From Elgaria multicarinata webbii (taxonomy: Eukaryota; Chordata; Lepidosauria; Squamata; Anguidae): a stretch of 64,000 bases of DNA. The position numbers and the translations under genes are program-made. The DNA lies in the NCBI RefSeq assembly GCF_023053635.1, contig NC_086192.1, positions 14,608,001-14,672,000 on the forward strand. Direction: 5' to 3'. Of this stretch, positions 19,498 to 31,400 are shown piece by piece. Under the pieces are notes generated by a model. That model searched no databases. It saw nothing but the letters and a program-made list of their open reading frames with translations, and had not been told where the DNA came from. How positions within the stretch are numbered: the first letter of the stretch is position 1; every line of letters starts with the position of its first letter.

Positions 19498-22400
19498 GTT
19501 TGATTCCGCGCGTTAACCTGATGCCGGAGCGGGTCCCTAGAGATGGGGAGGGGAAGTTTTTGACGTAGACTCCCCTGAGCTGGGCCTTGTCGACGTGGAC
19601 CCTGGTCCTGCAACCCTTCCATCTGGTGTGAGGGGGGGAGGTAGGGGAGGGGGGAGGGGGCGTTCAGACGCCTATGCAGCATGCTAGACCTCATGGAGGT
19701 TCTTCCTCCTACCGCAACCGCAGTGGGTCATGTTTGTCCCGGCTCCTCAAGACATCCACGCCAGAGCCATAACCGTAGGGCTGAGAAAAGTCTCACGTGT
19801 CACTTGACGCTCATTTCCTTTTGCCGTTTGAAATCTGCCATATAGTTTTCAGGTAAAAGGAGATCGCCTATACCGGAGGTGCAGAACAGCAAGCCAAATA
19901 GGGCCCTCGGGTTCCCCAGATGTCCACGCCCCATTCCTCAGTCCTCGCCCCATTTTGCCTGACCAACTAAACATGCATAGGAACTTAGGATTTTTTCCTT
20001 TAAACCTTCATAGTATTGTAGGACGTTTTTCTGCCTGAACATGCACAGGATGGTAGGACTTTTCCCTCTAAACCTTCAAAGTATTTTTCTGCCTGAACAT
20101 GCACAGATTGGTAGGACTTTTTCCTCTAAACCTTCATAGTATTGTAGGACTTTTTTCTGCCTGAACGTGCACAGGATGGTAGGACTTTTTTCTCTAAACC
20201 TTCATAGTATTGCAGGACGTTTTTCTGCCTGAACGTGCACAGGATGGTAGGACTGTTCCCTCTAAACCTTCATAGTATTTTTCTGCCTGAACATGCACAG
20301 GATGGTAGGAATTTCCCTCTAAACCTTCATAGTATTTTTCTGCCTGAATATGCACAGGTTGGTAGGACTTTTTCCTCTAAATCTTCATAGTATTGTAGGA
20401 CATTTTTCTGCCTGAACATGCACAGGATGGTAGGACTTTTTTCTCTAAACCTTCATAGTATTGCAGGACGTTTTTCTGCCTGAACATGCACAGGATGGTA
20501 GGACTTTTCCCTCTAAACCTTCATAGTATTGTAGGACATTTTTCTGCCTGAACATGCATAGGACGGTAGGACTTTTCCCTCTAAATCTTCATAGTATTGT
20601 AGGACGTTTTTCTGCCTGAACAAGCACAGGATGGTAGGACTTTTCCCTCTAAATCTTCATAGTATTGTAGGACGTTTTTCTGCCTGAAAATGAATTTCAG
20701 GATTGTGCTTTTAGTGAGATGTCAGTGTTCTATTTTAGAGACTTTTAAAATTGGAAGTTCTTGTCAAGATGGAAAGCTACCAATCCTGCCTGATACGGTA
20801 TTTGCAGCCGGCACCCCATTCATTGTTACTTGGAAACTTTCGAAACGGAAAAGCTTTCCTCGGAAAAAATGAAAGCCCTGGGAAATTTTCTGCTTTGGGA
20901 AATTTCCTGGCCCGTGTCACTGTGGAAGGGATAGAGGACTGGCGAGGAAGAGAAGGGCGTGTGGGCGACTCCAGCTGTCTCATCGAAGGAGACGCGCCGA
21001 GATGGAGCTTAGCGCCCAGAGTCTCTGTTGGTGGTGGTGGGGGGGCCTCCATTCCTTCACGGAATACTTGCCACCCTTTGATCTGGCAAGATGATCTGTC
21101 GTTTGCCCAGTTTTTGACCGGCATCCTAACCAGATCACCCAGCGTGTGTCTGAGACCGGACAAGGCGTCTCCTCCTGTGATTCTAATGCGTCTTGATCTC
21201 TGACCCTTCCTGGCTGCCGAAAAGCCTCCCTGCTTCGTAATGGTGCGCTCGCTTTGTGGTCCTGGCTCCGGCGTTTTCCCCTCCTTGCTTTTTCCTTCTT
21301 GCCCCCTTTCTGCCTCCCCGCCCTCGGGCAGCGACTGAGATTCCCAGCATCCACCTGGGTCCCTGGTCACCGCGTCCCGGAAGCTGAGCTTCCGTTAGGC
21401 GTGACGAGCCGGAGACGTTTTCTGAGTTCTGTACATCTGTATATAAAAAAGACACCTTTTGACCAGAGGCTCGCAATGTAATAGAGGAAAACTGAACGGG
21501 AGGGAAGAGGTTAGCAAGCGTTCCTGCAGCAGCAGTTCCTTCTCTGGTTAAGGCCAGGTTGGTTTTTCCCCTTGCGGTGATGTTTTCCCTGGGAGGTGAG
21601 GGCTGCAACTTCCCGGCGGTCCTTGTGTCTTCCGGCAGATGGCGGAGGCCAGAGTGAGCAGCCCAACACATCTGGAGTGCAGCCATCTGGCTGTCCACTG
21701 CCGGAAGCAGGGTGGAGGGGCTAGCAGAGCCTTCGGCCTGATCCCGCCGGGGCCTTCTTACGGCGGCCTCCCGTTTCTTTCCAGGGGAGATCTTTGAACT
21801 GAAAGCCGAGCTCAACAACGAGAAGAAGGAGAAGCGGAAAGAGGCGGTGAAGAAGGTCATTGCAGCCATGACCGTGGGCAAGGATGTCAGGTGAAGCCCT
21901 GCTTTCTCTCTCTCTCCCTATAGCCCCCGCCCCTGGGGTTGGTGCGGGTTGCACCAGCAAGCCGGCACGTACACCATCGTTTGCGGCCCGGCAGCCTAGG
22001 AAGAACACGTATGGGGCTGTTTGGAAGGAGAAACGCTCAAGTAACAATCATTCGAGATGTTGGGGGGCTGCCGAGGGCAGAGGTCGAGCATGTGGCATCC
22101 TCCAGGTGTTTCAGACTTCCAGCTGGTGTGGCCCATGGCTGGGGTTAATGGGAGTTGTAGTCCAGGTCATCTCCAGGGTGCCTGGCAGCCTCCCCCTGGT
22201 CTACAAATTGCTGCTTCAACTCGACAGTTTCTCTCTCTCTCTCTCTTTTCCCCTTTCTCGTTTAGCTCCCTTTTTCCGGACGTGGTGAACTGCATGCAGA
22301 CTGACAACCTGGAGTTGAAGAAGCTGGTGTACCTGTACCTGATGAACTATGCCAAAAGCCAGCCGGATATGGCCATCATGGCCGTGAACAGCTTTGTGAA

Positions 22401-25400
22401 GGTAACTGAGGGCTCCGTCTCTGCGCCGTTCTTATTCTCACACACAACGGCCGAACAGCCGCCGTCGGAACAGCTGGGGCACATCTGGAGGGGAACGCTC
22501 CTGTGTCGTGGTGGCAGCTACGGCTGCGGTGCGGGCTCGGCACATACAGCCGCCCACAAGCCGTTCGGGTGACCTGCCTCTTTTTTTCCCCCCTCCCGCC
22601 CCCAGGACTGCGAGGATCCCAACCCTCTCATCCGCGCCCTGGCGGTGCGCACCATGGGCTGCATCCGCGTGGACAAGATCACCGAGTACCTGTGCGAGCC
22701 CCTCCGCAAGTGCCTGAAGGACGAGGACCCCTACGTGCGCAAGACGGCGGCCGTCTGCGTGGCCAAGCTGCACGACATCAACGCCCAGATGGTGGAAGAC
22801 CAGGGCTTCCTCGACTCCCTCCGCGACCTCATCGCCGACTCCAACCCCATGGTGAGGGGCGCGTCCCGCGGAAGGGGAAACCCTCCGTCGGCCCTTAAGA
22901 AGGGCCGGCGCAATGCTTGATTCGTGGCAGGGCTGTAGCGTTAGTGATAGAATACCTGCTTTGCTTGCGGAGGTTCAAAAAAACAGAACGGGCTTGTTGT
23001 TGTAATTATTTCAACCTTTCCCAACGTGGCACCCTCCCGATGCGTTGGACTACAACTCCCAGCATCCGGGATGCTGGGAGTTGTAGTCCAACGCATCGGG
23101 AGGGTGCCACGCTGGGGACATAAGGACATGAGGAGAGCCCTGCCGGATCAGACCAAGGGTCCATCTAGTCCAGCGTTCCGTTCACACAGCGCCCCGACCA
23201 GGCTGTTGTTCATTAGTTAATTAATCCATTAATTACATCTAAAATCCTGCCTTTCCCCCCCCTCCTTAAGGAAGCCAACGTTTATTTTTTACTTTGTTTG
23301 TCTTGAAACGTCTCTCGGCCGCTTTTCAGGGCGGAAGCCCTCCTGCGGCAGCGTGCAGCCACAGAACACCCAGAAACAGTTAAAAACACGAAAAGCCGTC
23401 AAAATGCAAATGCAACGAAATCGCAACGAAGGCCACATTAAATGCGCCACCAATACAGCCCGCAGCAACGACAGTAGTCATATCGGCAAAAGGCCACGTT
23501 AAGAATAGTACGTTTTCAAGGCTGCCTTAAAAAGCCAGCAGGGACAGAGCACAGTGGACCACCGATTATCCGCCCCCCCCCCCCAGCAACCCTGTGAGGT
23601 AGGCTGGGCTGAGAGTCTGTGACTGGCCCATAGTCACACAGGGAACTTCCACGGCCTAGTGGGGACTCGAACCCGGATCTCCCGACTCCCAGTCCAACAC
23701 TCTAACCACTAGGCCATACATTGCCACAGTCTCTCCCTGAACACGAACGGCAGGAGCGAAGAGTTCCTCTCGTCTGCCTTTTGCTGGCCTCCTGATTTCT
23801 GCTGTTCGCGTCTTTCTCTCCTGAGACGCCCTTCTGGGATTGGACGGGCGTCTTTCCAGCGTGGCTCTGTTCAGACTTCCTTGCTGTGTATATTGACGAT
23901 TTCTCAGAAACGCTGTGTTCTCCGCCAACTGTCTCTCGTTGCTAGTGAGCATAAGGAGACCTCCCTTTCATGTTCTTCTTTTTTTTTAAAGTATTTAACT
24001 GTCGTCAGGGCTGCAGGTAAAAAAATGAAAATCTTTATAGAAGTGAACAAATGAGAGGAAGAGCAAGGGATGATATTAAGGCAGGGCGTGCACGTATTTT
24101 AACCTGTTTTATTTGTAAAAAGACTCATTTTGCCAGAAGTAGCAATTCCAAAAGGGTTTAAAGCAGAGGTGCGGAACTTCAGACCTGTGGGTTCCCCAGG
24201 TAGACACGCCCCTTTCCCCTGGGCCCACTCTGTTTCCCCCTGAACTTTGGGGGCCTCCCAGCTTTCGAGCTGATCGCTCCCCATTTTAAAAAGTTTGAAT
24301 TCAATTAGATTCATTTGAATTTGATTCGTTTGATGTTGATTCAGTTCGTTTGAATTCGATTCGGGGCGCTTCGTGGCTTGGCCGCCTTGCTTCGGGGCCG
24401 AAGTGAGATTCCCCTCCCTACCCCCCCCCCAAGCGGGTCAGCATTGCAGGTTGAGGGGGCAAGACGTGATGCAGCCAGCCCAAGGCAGAGAGAGTAGGTT
24501 CAGGACCGTGGCTAGTACTGCAGGGGCTTTCAGTTTGATTTCAGGACCGCGGAGAGCGAACCTGCTGCTAGAATGCAGACAGGTCATTGCAGCACCAGCT
24601 TGGAGTACTTCAGTATTGCCTTTACTACCATTCCCTCAAGTGAGCCGTCTGGCTTTATTGCCTGGCGTATGGACTGGTTGGATCTTCTTGCGGTCCAAGG
24701 CACCCTCAGGATTTTCCTCCAACACCACAGTTCAAAAGCAAACCCACACACGTACATTCAGCTTCAGGATGGCATACATGCCTTAGATCAGCCTTCCTCA
24801 ACCTGGGGCGCTCCAGATGTGTCGGACTACAACTCCCAGAATGCCCCATCCGGGGCATTCTGGGAGGTGCAGTCCGACACATCTGGAGCGCCCCAGGTTG
24901 AGGAAGGCTGCCTTAGATGGATGGGTAGGTAGGTAGGGTAGGTAATCCCCCAGGCCTGCTGATTTGTGCGGAACCGCCCCGGCTGAGCCTCCGCCTCTCC
25001 TCTCCCCCCTCCAGGTGGTGGCCAACGCCGTCGCCGCCTTGTCCGAAATCAGCGAGTCCCACCCCAACAGCAACCTGCTGGATCTCAACCCGCAGAACAT
25101 CAACAAGCTGCTCACCGCTCTGAATGAGTGCACCGAGTGGGGCCAGATCTTCATCCTGGACTGCCTCTCCAACTACAACCCGAAGGACGACCGGGAAGCC
25201 CAAAGGTAGCGGAATCCGGGGGCCCCTTTCTGCCCAGGGCTGCGCTCTCGTCCTCTTTTATAGCCCAGTCTCCCCACAAAGTCCGTCCCCAGGGGGACGC
25301 AGAGGCTTCTTACGTGAAAGACAGGCGGCCTGCGGAACCCCTCGCAGCAGGATGTGGCCGTGGCCGCGGGTGTGCCGCTCTTCAGGGAAGGACCCTAGAA

Positions 25401-28400
25401 GACAGCTCTGTCGGTGGCCGCTCGCCAAGATAGAATGAAATCTCGGTGGCTGTTCTTTGGACGGCTGTTACTTTTCACCTTGAAGTGGGGGTGGGGGACA
25501 TTTTCCGGTCCCAGGTCCAAATTGGTTCTGGGCAGCCATGAGAGGTGACATCTGCCTGCGGTGGCTGGGGTCCGCAACGTGAATACCGCCCCCCTCTTGC
25601 AGTGTTGGGGAGAGGAGGGCTTGCCCTCTCCAGTAGCCCCTCCCCCAGCCAAAAATGCCCCCCTCCCTCCGCCACGCTCGCTGGCCAGGCCAGGCCGTGT
25701 TTGGCCACTGAAAGGACCCGAAAGAGCCACGGCGATCCCGCTGAGCCTGGGTTTGGCCTCAGCAGAGCGAAGTGCGGCAAAACGCGGGATTATCCCGGGT
25801 TCCCGAACTCCAGACAACGTCCCTCCGGTCTGGTGATGTTTGTCGTTTTCTGGAAGAACGGGCCGGCCTAAATCTCTCTTTTCTCCCCCCCCCCCCCGCG
25901 GCAGCATCTGCGAGCGAGTGACCCCCCGCCTCTCTCACGCCAACTCTGCCGTGGTGCTTTCGGCCGTCAAGGTCCTCATGAAGTTCCTAGAGCTCCTGCC
26001 GAAGGACTCGGACTACTACCACATGCTGCTGAAGAAGCTGGCCCCTCCGCTGGTCACCCTGCTGTCCGGAGAGCCCGAGGTCCAGTACGTCGCCCTGCGG
26101 AACATCAACCTGATCGTGCAGAAAAGGTCAGGGGGCCGGGGGCAGGCCAGGGGCTGGCTGAGGGAAGCTAGGAGTTGTAGTCGGACGCAGGTTGGGGAAA
26201 GCTCTCCCGGATGCATTAATAAGTCAGCCTTTGGACTACAACTCCCATCTCTAGACTGAACATCCCCAACCAGCCGCTCTCCAGATGGGTCCGGTCGCAG
26301 CTCCTACCGGGGCAGCTGGGAGTTGCAGTCCAAGCCCTCTGGTGGGCCCAGTTTGAAAATCACAGCTTTTAATTATTTATTTATTTATTACATTTTTATA
26401 CCGCCCAATAGCCAAAGCTGGGTAATGCAGCAGCTAGAGTTGTTACGAGCATCCAATAAGGTCCGGGGGCCCCAAAGGACCTCCCCTCGCCTGCCCCACG
26501 CCAGACCCAGTTGGGTGTGCTTGGCGCGAGCCCACGCCCGAATACTCACGAGGCCCCCAGGAAGTCCTCGGGAGCCGCCCGCCCTCACTGCCGAAATCGC
26601 ACGCTCCCTCCCCTCCTTGCGTTAATGGCAGCCGTAAAGGCCCCGTCAACGCAGGGGCAAAACGCTTTTGATAAATGCTTTTGGCAGCCGGGGTGGGGCG
26701 GGGGGGCTCGCACGGCCCAGCGAGCGGAGGGCGGACGGCAGCGTCGAAGGCTGAGTGTCCCGTCCGGGTGGGCGCAGGCCATTCCGCCCGCCCCTAGCGG
26801 CAGCTACAAAAAATAAAAACGTAGAGGCCACCTGTTTTTGGAGACGAAAACCTTACCAGGAGTCGGTTTTTGGTTCGTGTGCTTTTCCCTTCCCCAGGCC
26901 AGAAATCCTGAAGCAGGAGATCAAGGTGTTCTTTGTCAAGTACAACGACCCCATCTACGTCAAACTGGAGAAACTTGATATCATGATTCGCTTGGCCTCC
27001 CAGGCCAACATCGCTCAGGTAAGGCACGGGACCCGCCACGGGCTCCTCTCCGCGGGTGCGCTTTGGTGAACGATGAGCACCAGAGGCTGGGAGAGCGATC
27101 CGTATCTCTCTATCTATCTATCTAAAACGCTTAGGTATGTTTCCGTAAAGGCTTCAGCTGATACAGGTTGCTAAGCAACAGTAACAACGCGTAACGTCAG
27201 CTGATACAGGTAGCTAAGCCCCTTGCCCGACTCCTCCGGGCTTTCCAAGGTAATCCTGCCCCCCTTTCTGCCTCTTCGCTCCCCCCCACACACACACACG
27301 AAGGGGGCAGCGCCACGGTCCGGAGCATGAGCAAGGCACGGCCGGGGCCCTTGGTGGCCGGGTGGAAGGCCGCTCACCTGCTGCGAGCCCCGGCCTAATC
27401 TCATGCGAGCTGGGCGGGCGGCCCAAGGCTGACAGGAACCCCGAGGAGAAGGGGACACCTGCTCCCTCTCCCCCCGACCTCCCTTCCTCCCAGGTCTGCC
27501 AGACGGTGCTGTATTGGGGGCCTCCAAGCAGCCCAGGCCCCCGCGATGATATTTAATTAATTAACTTTAAGATATGCTACAACGGCGTATGTTACGCCGG
27601 GTACAGCTAGTGATTTTAAAAACGCTTCTCCCCTCCCGGTGCAGTAACCTGTAACATCTTTCTAGGGTGTACTCCTCACCCTTTAACAATGAGGACTAGC
27701 CACTTTAAAGAGAGAGAGAGAGAGTGTCATCAATCTGGGGAGAGGGTGCAATCCTTGATGTTTCTGACACCAACGTAAATCTTTTTTTTTTTAATAATTT
27801 TGTGTTCCTATCAGGTCCTGGCTGAGCTGAAGGAGTACGCCACGGAGGTGGACGTGGACTTCGTGCGCAAAGCCGTGCGGGCCATCGGGCGATGCGCCAT
27901 TAAGGTTGAGGCAAGTGAGAGTCCCATCTTTCTCACTTTTCCCAGCATCTGGTGTTGCAGTTCACCATCCTGCTCGTCCGTTTCGGGTGGCCGGGTGGCG
28001 GCTAGCAACGTCCGGAGCTGTGGCAGCGTTTGCTTTTGCTTGCTTGTTCATTTATGACATTTCTGCCCAGCTCTGTAGCCAGAAAAGGTTCTCTGGGCGA
28101 TTTACAAAAATGAATATTAAAGACCGTCGCTGCCTTTCAGGCTTACAAACGAAGGGTCAGTTCACACAACATTTATTTATTTATTTATTTATTGCATTTC
28201 TATACCACCCAACAGCCGGAGCTCTTTGGGCGGTTCACAAAAATTAAAACCATTCAAAGTATAAAACAACAGTATAAAACCATAATATAAAACACAATAT
28301 AAAAGCTCAACCAGATAAAAACAGCAGCAATGCAAAATTACAAATTTAAAACACCATGTTAAAATGTATTTATAGATTGTTAAAATGTTGGGAGAATAAA

Positions 28401-31400
28401 AAGGTCTTCACCTGGCGTCTAAAAGCATATAATGCAGGTGCCAAGCGAACCTCCTTAGGGAGCTCGTTCCACAGCCGGGGTGCCACAGCAGAGAAGGCCC
28501 TGCTCCTGGTAGCCACCTGCCTCACTTCCTTTGGCAGGGGCTCGCGGAGAGGGACCCCTGAGGATGACCTTAGGGTCCGGGCAGGTACATACAGGAGGAG
28601 GCGTTCCTTCAGATAGCCTGGCCCCAAGCCGTTTAGGGCTTTAAATGTTAATACCAGCACTTTGAATCGGGCCCGGGCCTGGACTGTTTCTCTATGGTGA
28701 TGAACTCCACGGTGGAGTTTTTACACCACCGTTGAGAAACGTTTTGACTGCTTTTTACTGCTTTTAAATTATATATTGTTTTAACTTGGATCATTTATTT
28801 ATTTATTTATTTATTTAGGATATTTCTATACCGCTCCCCATTGAAAAATTTCGGAGCGGCGCGCAAGATAAAATGGAAATAAAAACGGAATAAAACAGTT
28901 AAAACAAAATTTTAAAAGAAGCAAAAACAGAGATTCAAGGCTGCGTATTAAGGAAAGGCTTCTTGGAATGAAGATGTTTTCAGGATCGCGGTTTAATTTG
29001 TTTTTAACTGTGCATATTTATTGTTTTATACTGTGTTTTTATCTGTACGCCGCTCTGAGACCTTAATGATATAGGGCAGGATAGAAATGTTTAAAATAAA
29101 TAAATAAATGTGTTGTCTGGAGGGAAAACTCCACCCCACAGTGGAGGTTTTTTTTTGGGGGGGGGGGAACACTCCACGCTGAATATCAACACTGTGCAGA
29201 GAAGAGTTCCTGCACAACCGTTGTGTTGTGTGTTGTGTGGAGGGCTCTGTAGAGTTTCCCGTAGGGTTGAGTAGACTTTTCCCACTGGCTACAGAGTTCC
29301 CCGGCAAGAGCGGCAAAAGGAGCGAGTCCCGCTCTAGGAGAGCCACTGGGATTGTGCGTGTGTTTTTCAGCAATGGCTGATGGGATACCATCGGGAGGAC
29401 TGGGGGAGGAGAGAGGGCGGAGGAACTGTCCATCAAACGTCACGTTGGCTTTTACTCAACCCCACGGGAGCCCACAGTCACACAACGCTGGAGTTAGAAC
29501 ATGTGTGGTGGAGCACGCCCTACAAACTCGACGTCTGAGTGGGGTTTTCCCACTGCATAGAGAAACGTGTTGCCTGAACTGAGCCTCAAAGCCATGACGT
29601 GAAAGGAGACGGGATTGGGAGGGAGGGAGGGGCAAGTAGCTTGCGTCCCTGACCCCGGTGCATTGGACCAGGGTTGGTGTGAATCTGTTGCAGAGAAAAA
29701 CGAAACGTTGCGGCCTTTAGGCACCTGAAAGGTGAACAGCTTTAGGGCTCCCACTTTCATTGGTCTGCGGTCCCGTCATAAGGGTACCTGAAATGTTATC
29801 CTCAGGGGGCAGGGATGTATTCTGCTTTAGACGCAGAACGGGGGACGGTGCAGAAAAGGGCGACGAAAATGACCCAAGGGGCTTCCATCATAATCGTGGG
29901 AAAAGGCGTGATGTGAGGGCTGGTTCCAGGCCTGAGTTAGGGGACGAAGCTTTATTGGACCGGCGCGTCTCCTCTGCTTTGTCCGTCTTTACAGCAATCC
30001 GCCGAGCGTTGCGTGAGCACACTCCTGGATCTCATCCAGACGAAGGTCAACTATGTGGTCCAGGAAGCCATTGTTGTCATCCGGGACATCTTCCGCAAGT
30101 ATCCCAATAAGTAAGTGTTGTGACACATCAGGGGAAGCCCCTGCCGCCGACGTAGCACCCCTGATCGGCCAGTCACGGGTCACCCCTGGCCGGGGCTCCC
30201 CCAGTGGTGGTGGTGGGACGCTGCCCATTTCCCCCCCTGCTGCTCGGCTGGACTGTGTCCGCCTTGGTATATCAGGTACGAGAGCATCATCGCCACCCTG
30301 TGCGAGAACCTGGACTCTCTGGATGAGCCGGACGCCCGAGCGGCCATGATCTGGATCGTGGGCGAATACGCAGAGAGGATCGACAACGCGGACGAGCTCC
30401 TGGAAAGCTTCCTGGAGGGATTCCATGACGAAAGCACCCAGGTAAAAGAAATGTCTTGCGTCGCTCCAGGAGCAGACGGGAGCCCTGCTTTTTCACGGCA
30501 CAGGTGTGAACCCGTGAACTGTGGATTGTCCCTGGGTCGTTTCACCAGGCCGCGGAGGCGGTGAGCAAGGTCAACGCCCGCTAGCCTCTTTACACGCCAG
30601 CACTGCAGTGCCGCAGAGGCCTTTGGGATACAGGGGGGGGAGGAGGGCGAAGGAGGAGGGAAGCAAGCAACCTGGGAATTGAGAAAACAAACCACGGTTT
30701 GTTCCATCGTCTGCCAGGCAAATAGTGGGTAACGCCACATATAAATGAATAAAACATGGCTTAAATAAACCATGGGTCAGCGTTATGTGCGAAACGGGCC
30801 GTGAGTCATATTCTATGACTACGGAGCCCACTCAGTCATTTGGGCTGGGGTTTTTTTTGTGGGGGGGTTTCTCCTCTACGCTCTACAGAAGCTATTAAGG
30901 GCTCCTAAAATCAATTCCTGGGGATGGAAACCGGGTCAGAAGCCTCCCCAGATGGCCATGCCCCCTTCCTCGCATCCCAGGGCGATTTCCGCGCCCCCTT
31001 CCCCCGACCGCCCCCTCGTTTGGTGGTCTGACGTGCTTTTGCGCAACCCCTTCCCCGTTCTCAAAGCTCGCAATGACTCTCCTGAGGCCGAGTTTTGCTG
31101 CCGATAAGAGCTTTAACAGGAAACCACGCTGGTACGTTTGGCTCCACCACTTTTGCATCTGGCCACGCCCGCTGCTGGGACTCGCGCTCCCCCCCCCCCC
31201 CGGAGCTTCTCCGCGGTGGGGTTTGGCCCTCGGGCCGAAAGCGGTTCCCCACCCCCGGTCTAAAACTCTCCCCCTCGCCTTCAGGTCCAGCTCACCCTCC
31301 TGACAGCCATCGTGAAGCTGTTCTTGAAGAAGCCGTCCGAAACGCAGGAGCTGGTCCAGCAGGTCTTGAGCCTGGCCACGCAGGTAAGCCCCCGCACCGC

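Noticed and set aside
21183-21881. 232-residue minus-strand frame opposite AP2B1 exon 2
   Set aside because: It is antisense to a conserved exon and intron, with no recognisable domain; a chance frame in GC-rich DNA.
23658-23735. tRNA-like sequence with A and B boxes (minus strand)
   Set aside because: It continues into a SINE body shared with 39,672; the acceptor stem does not pair as a real tRNA would.
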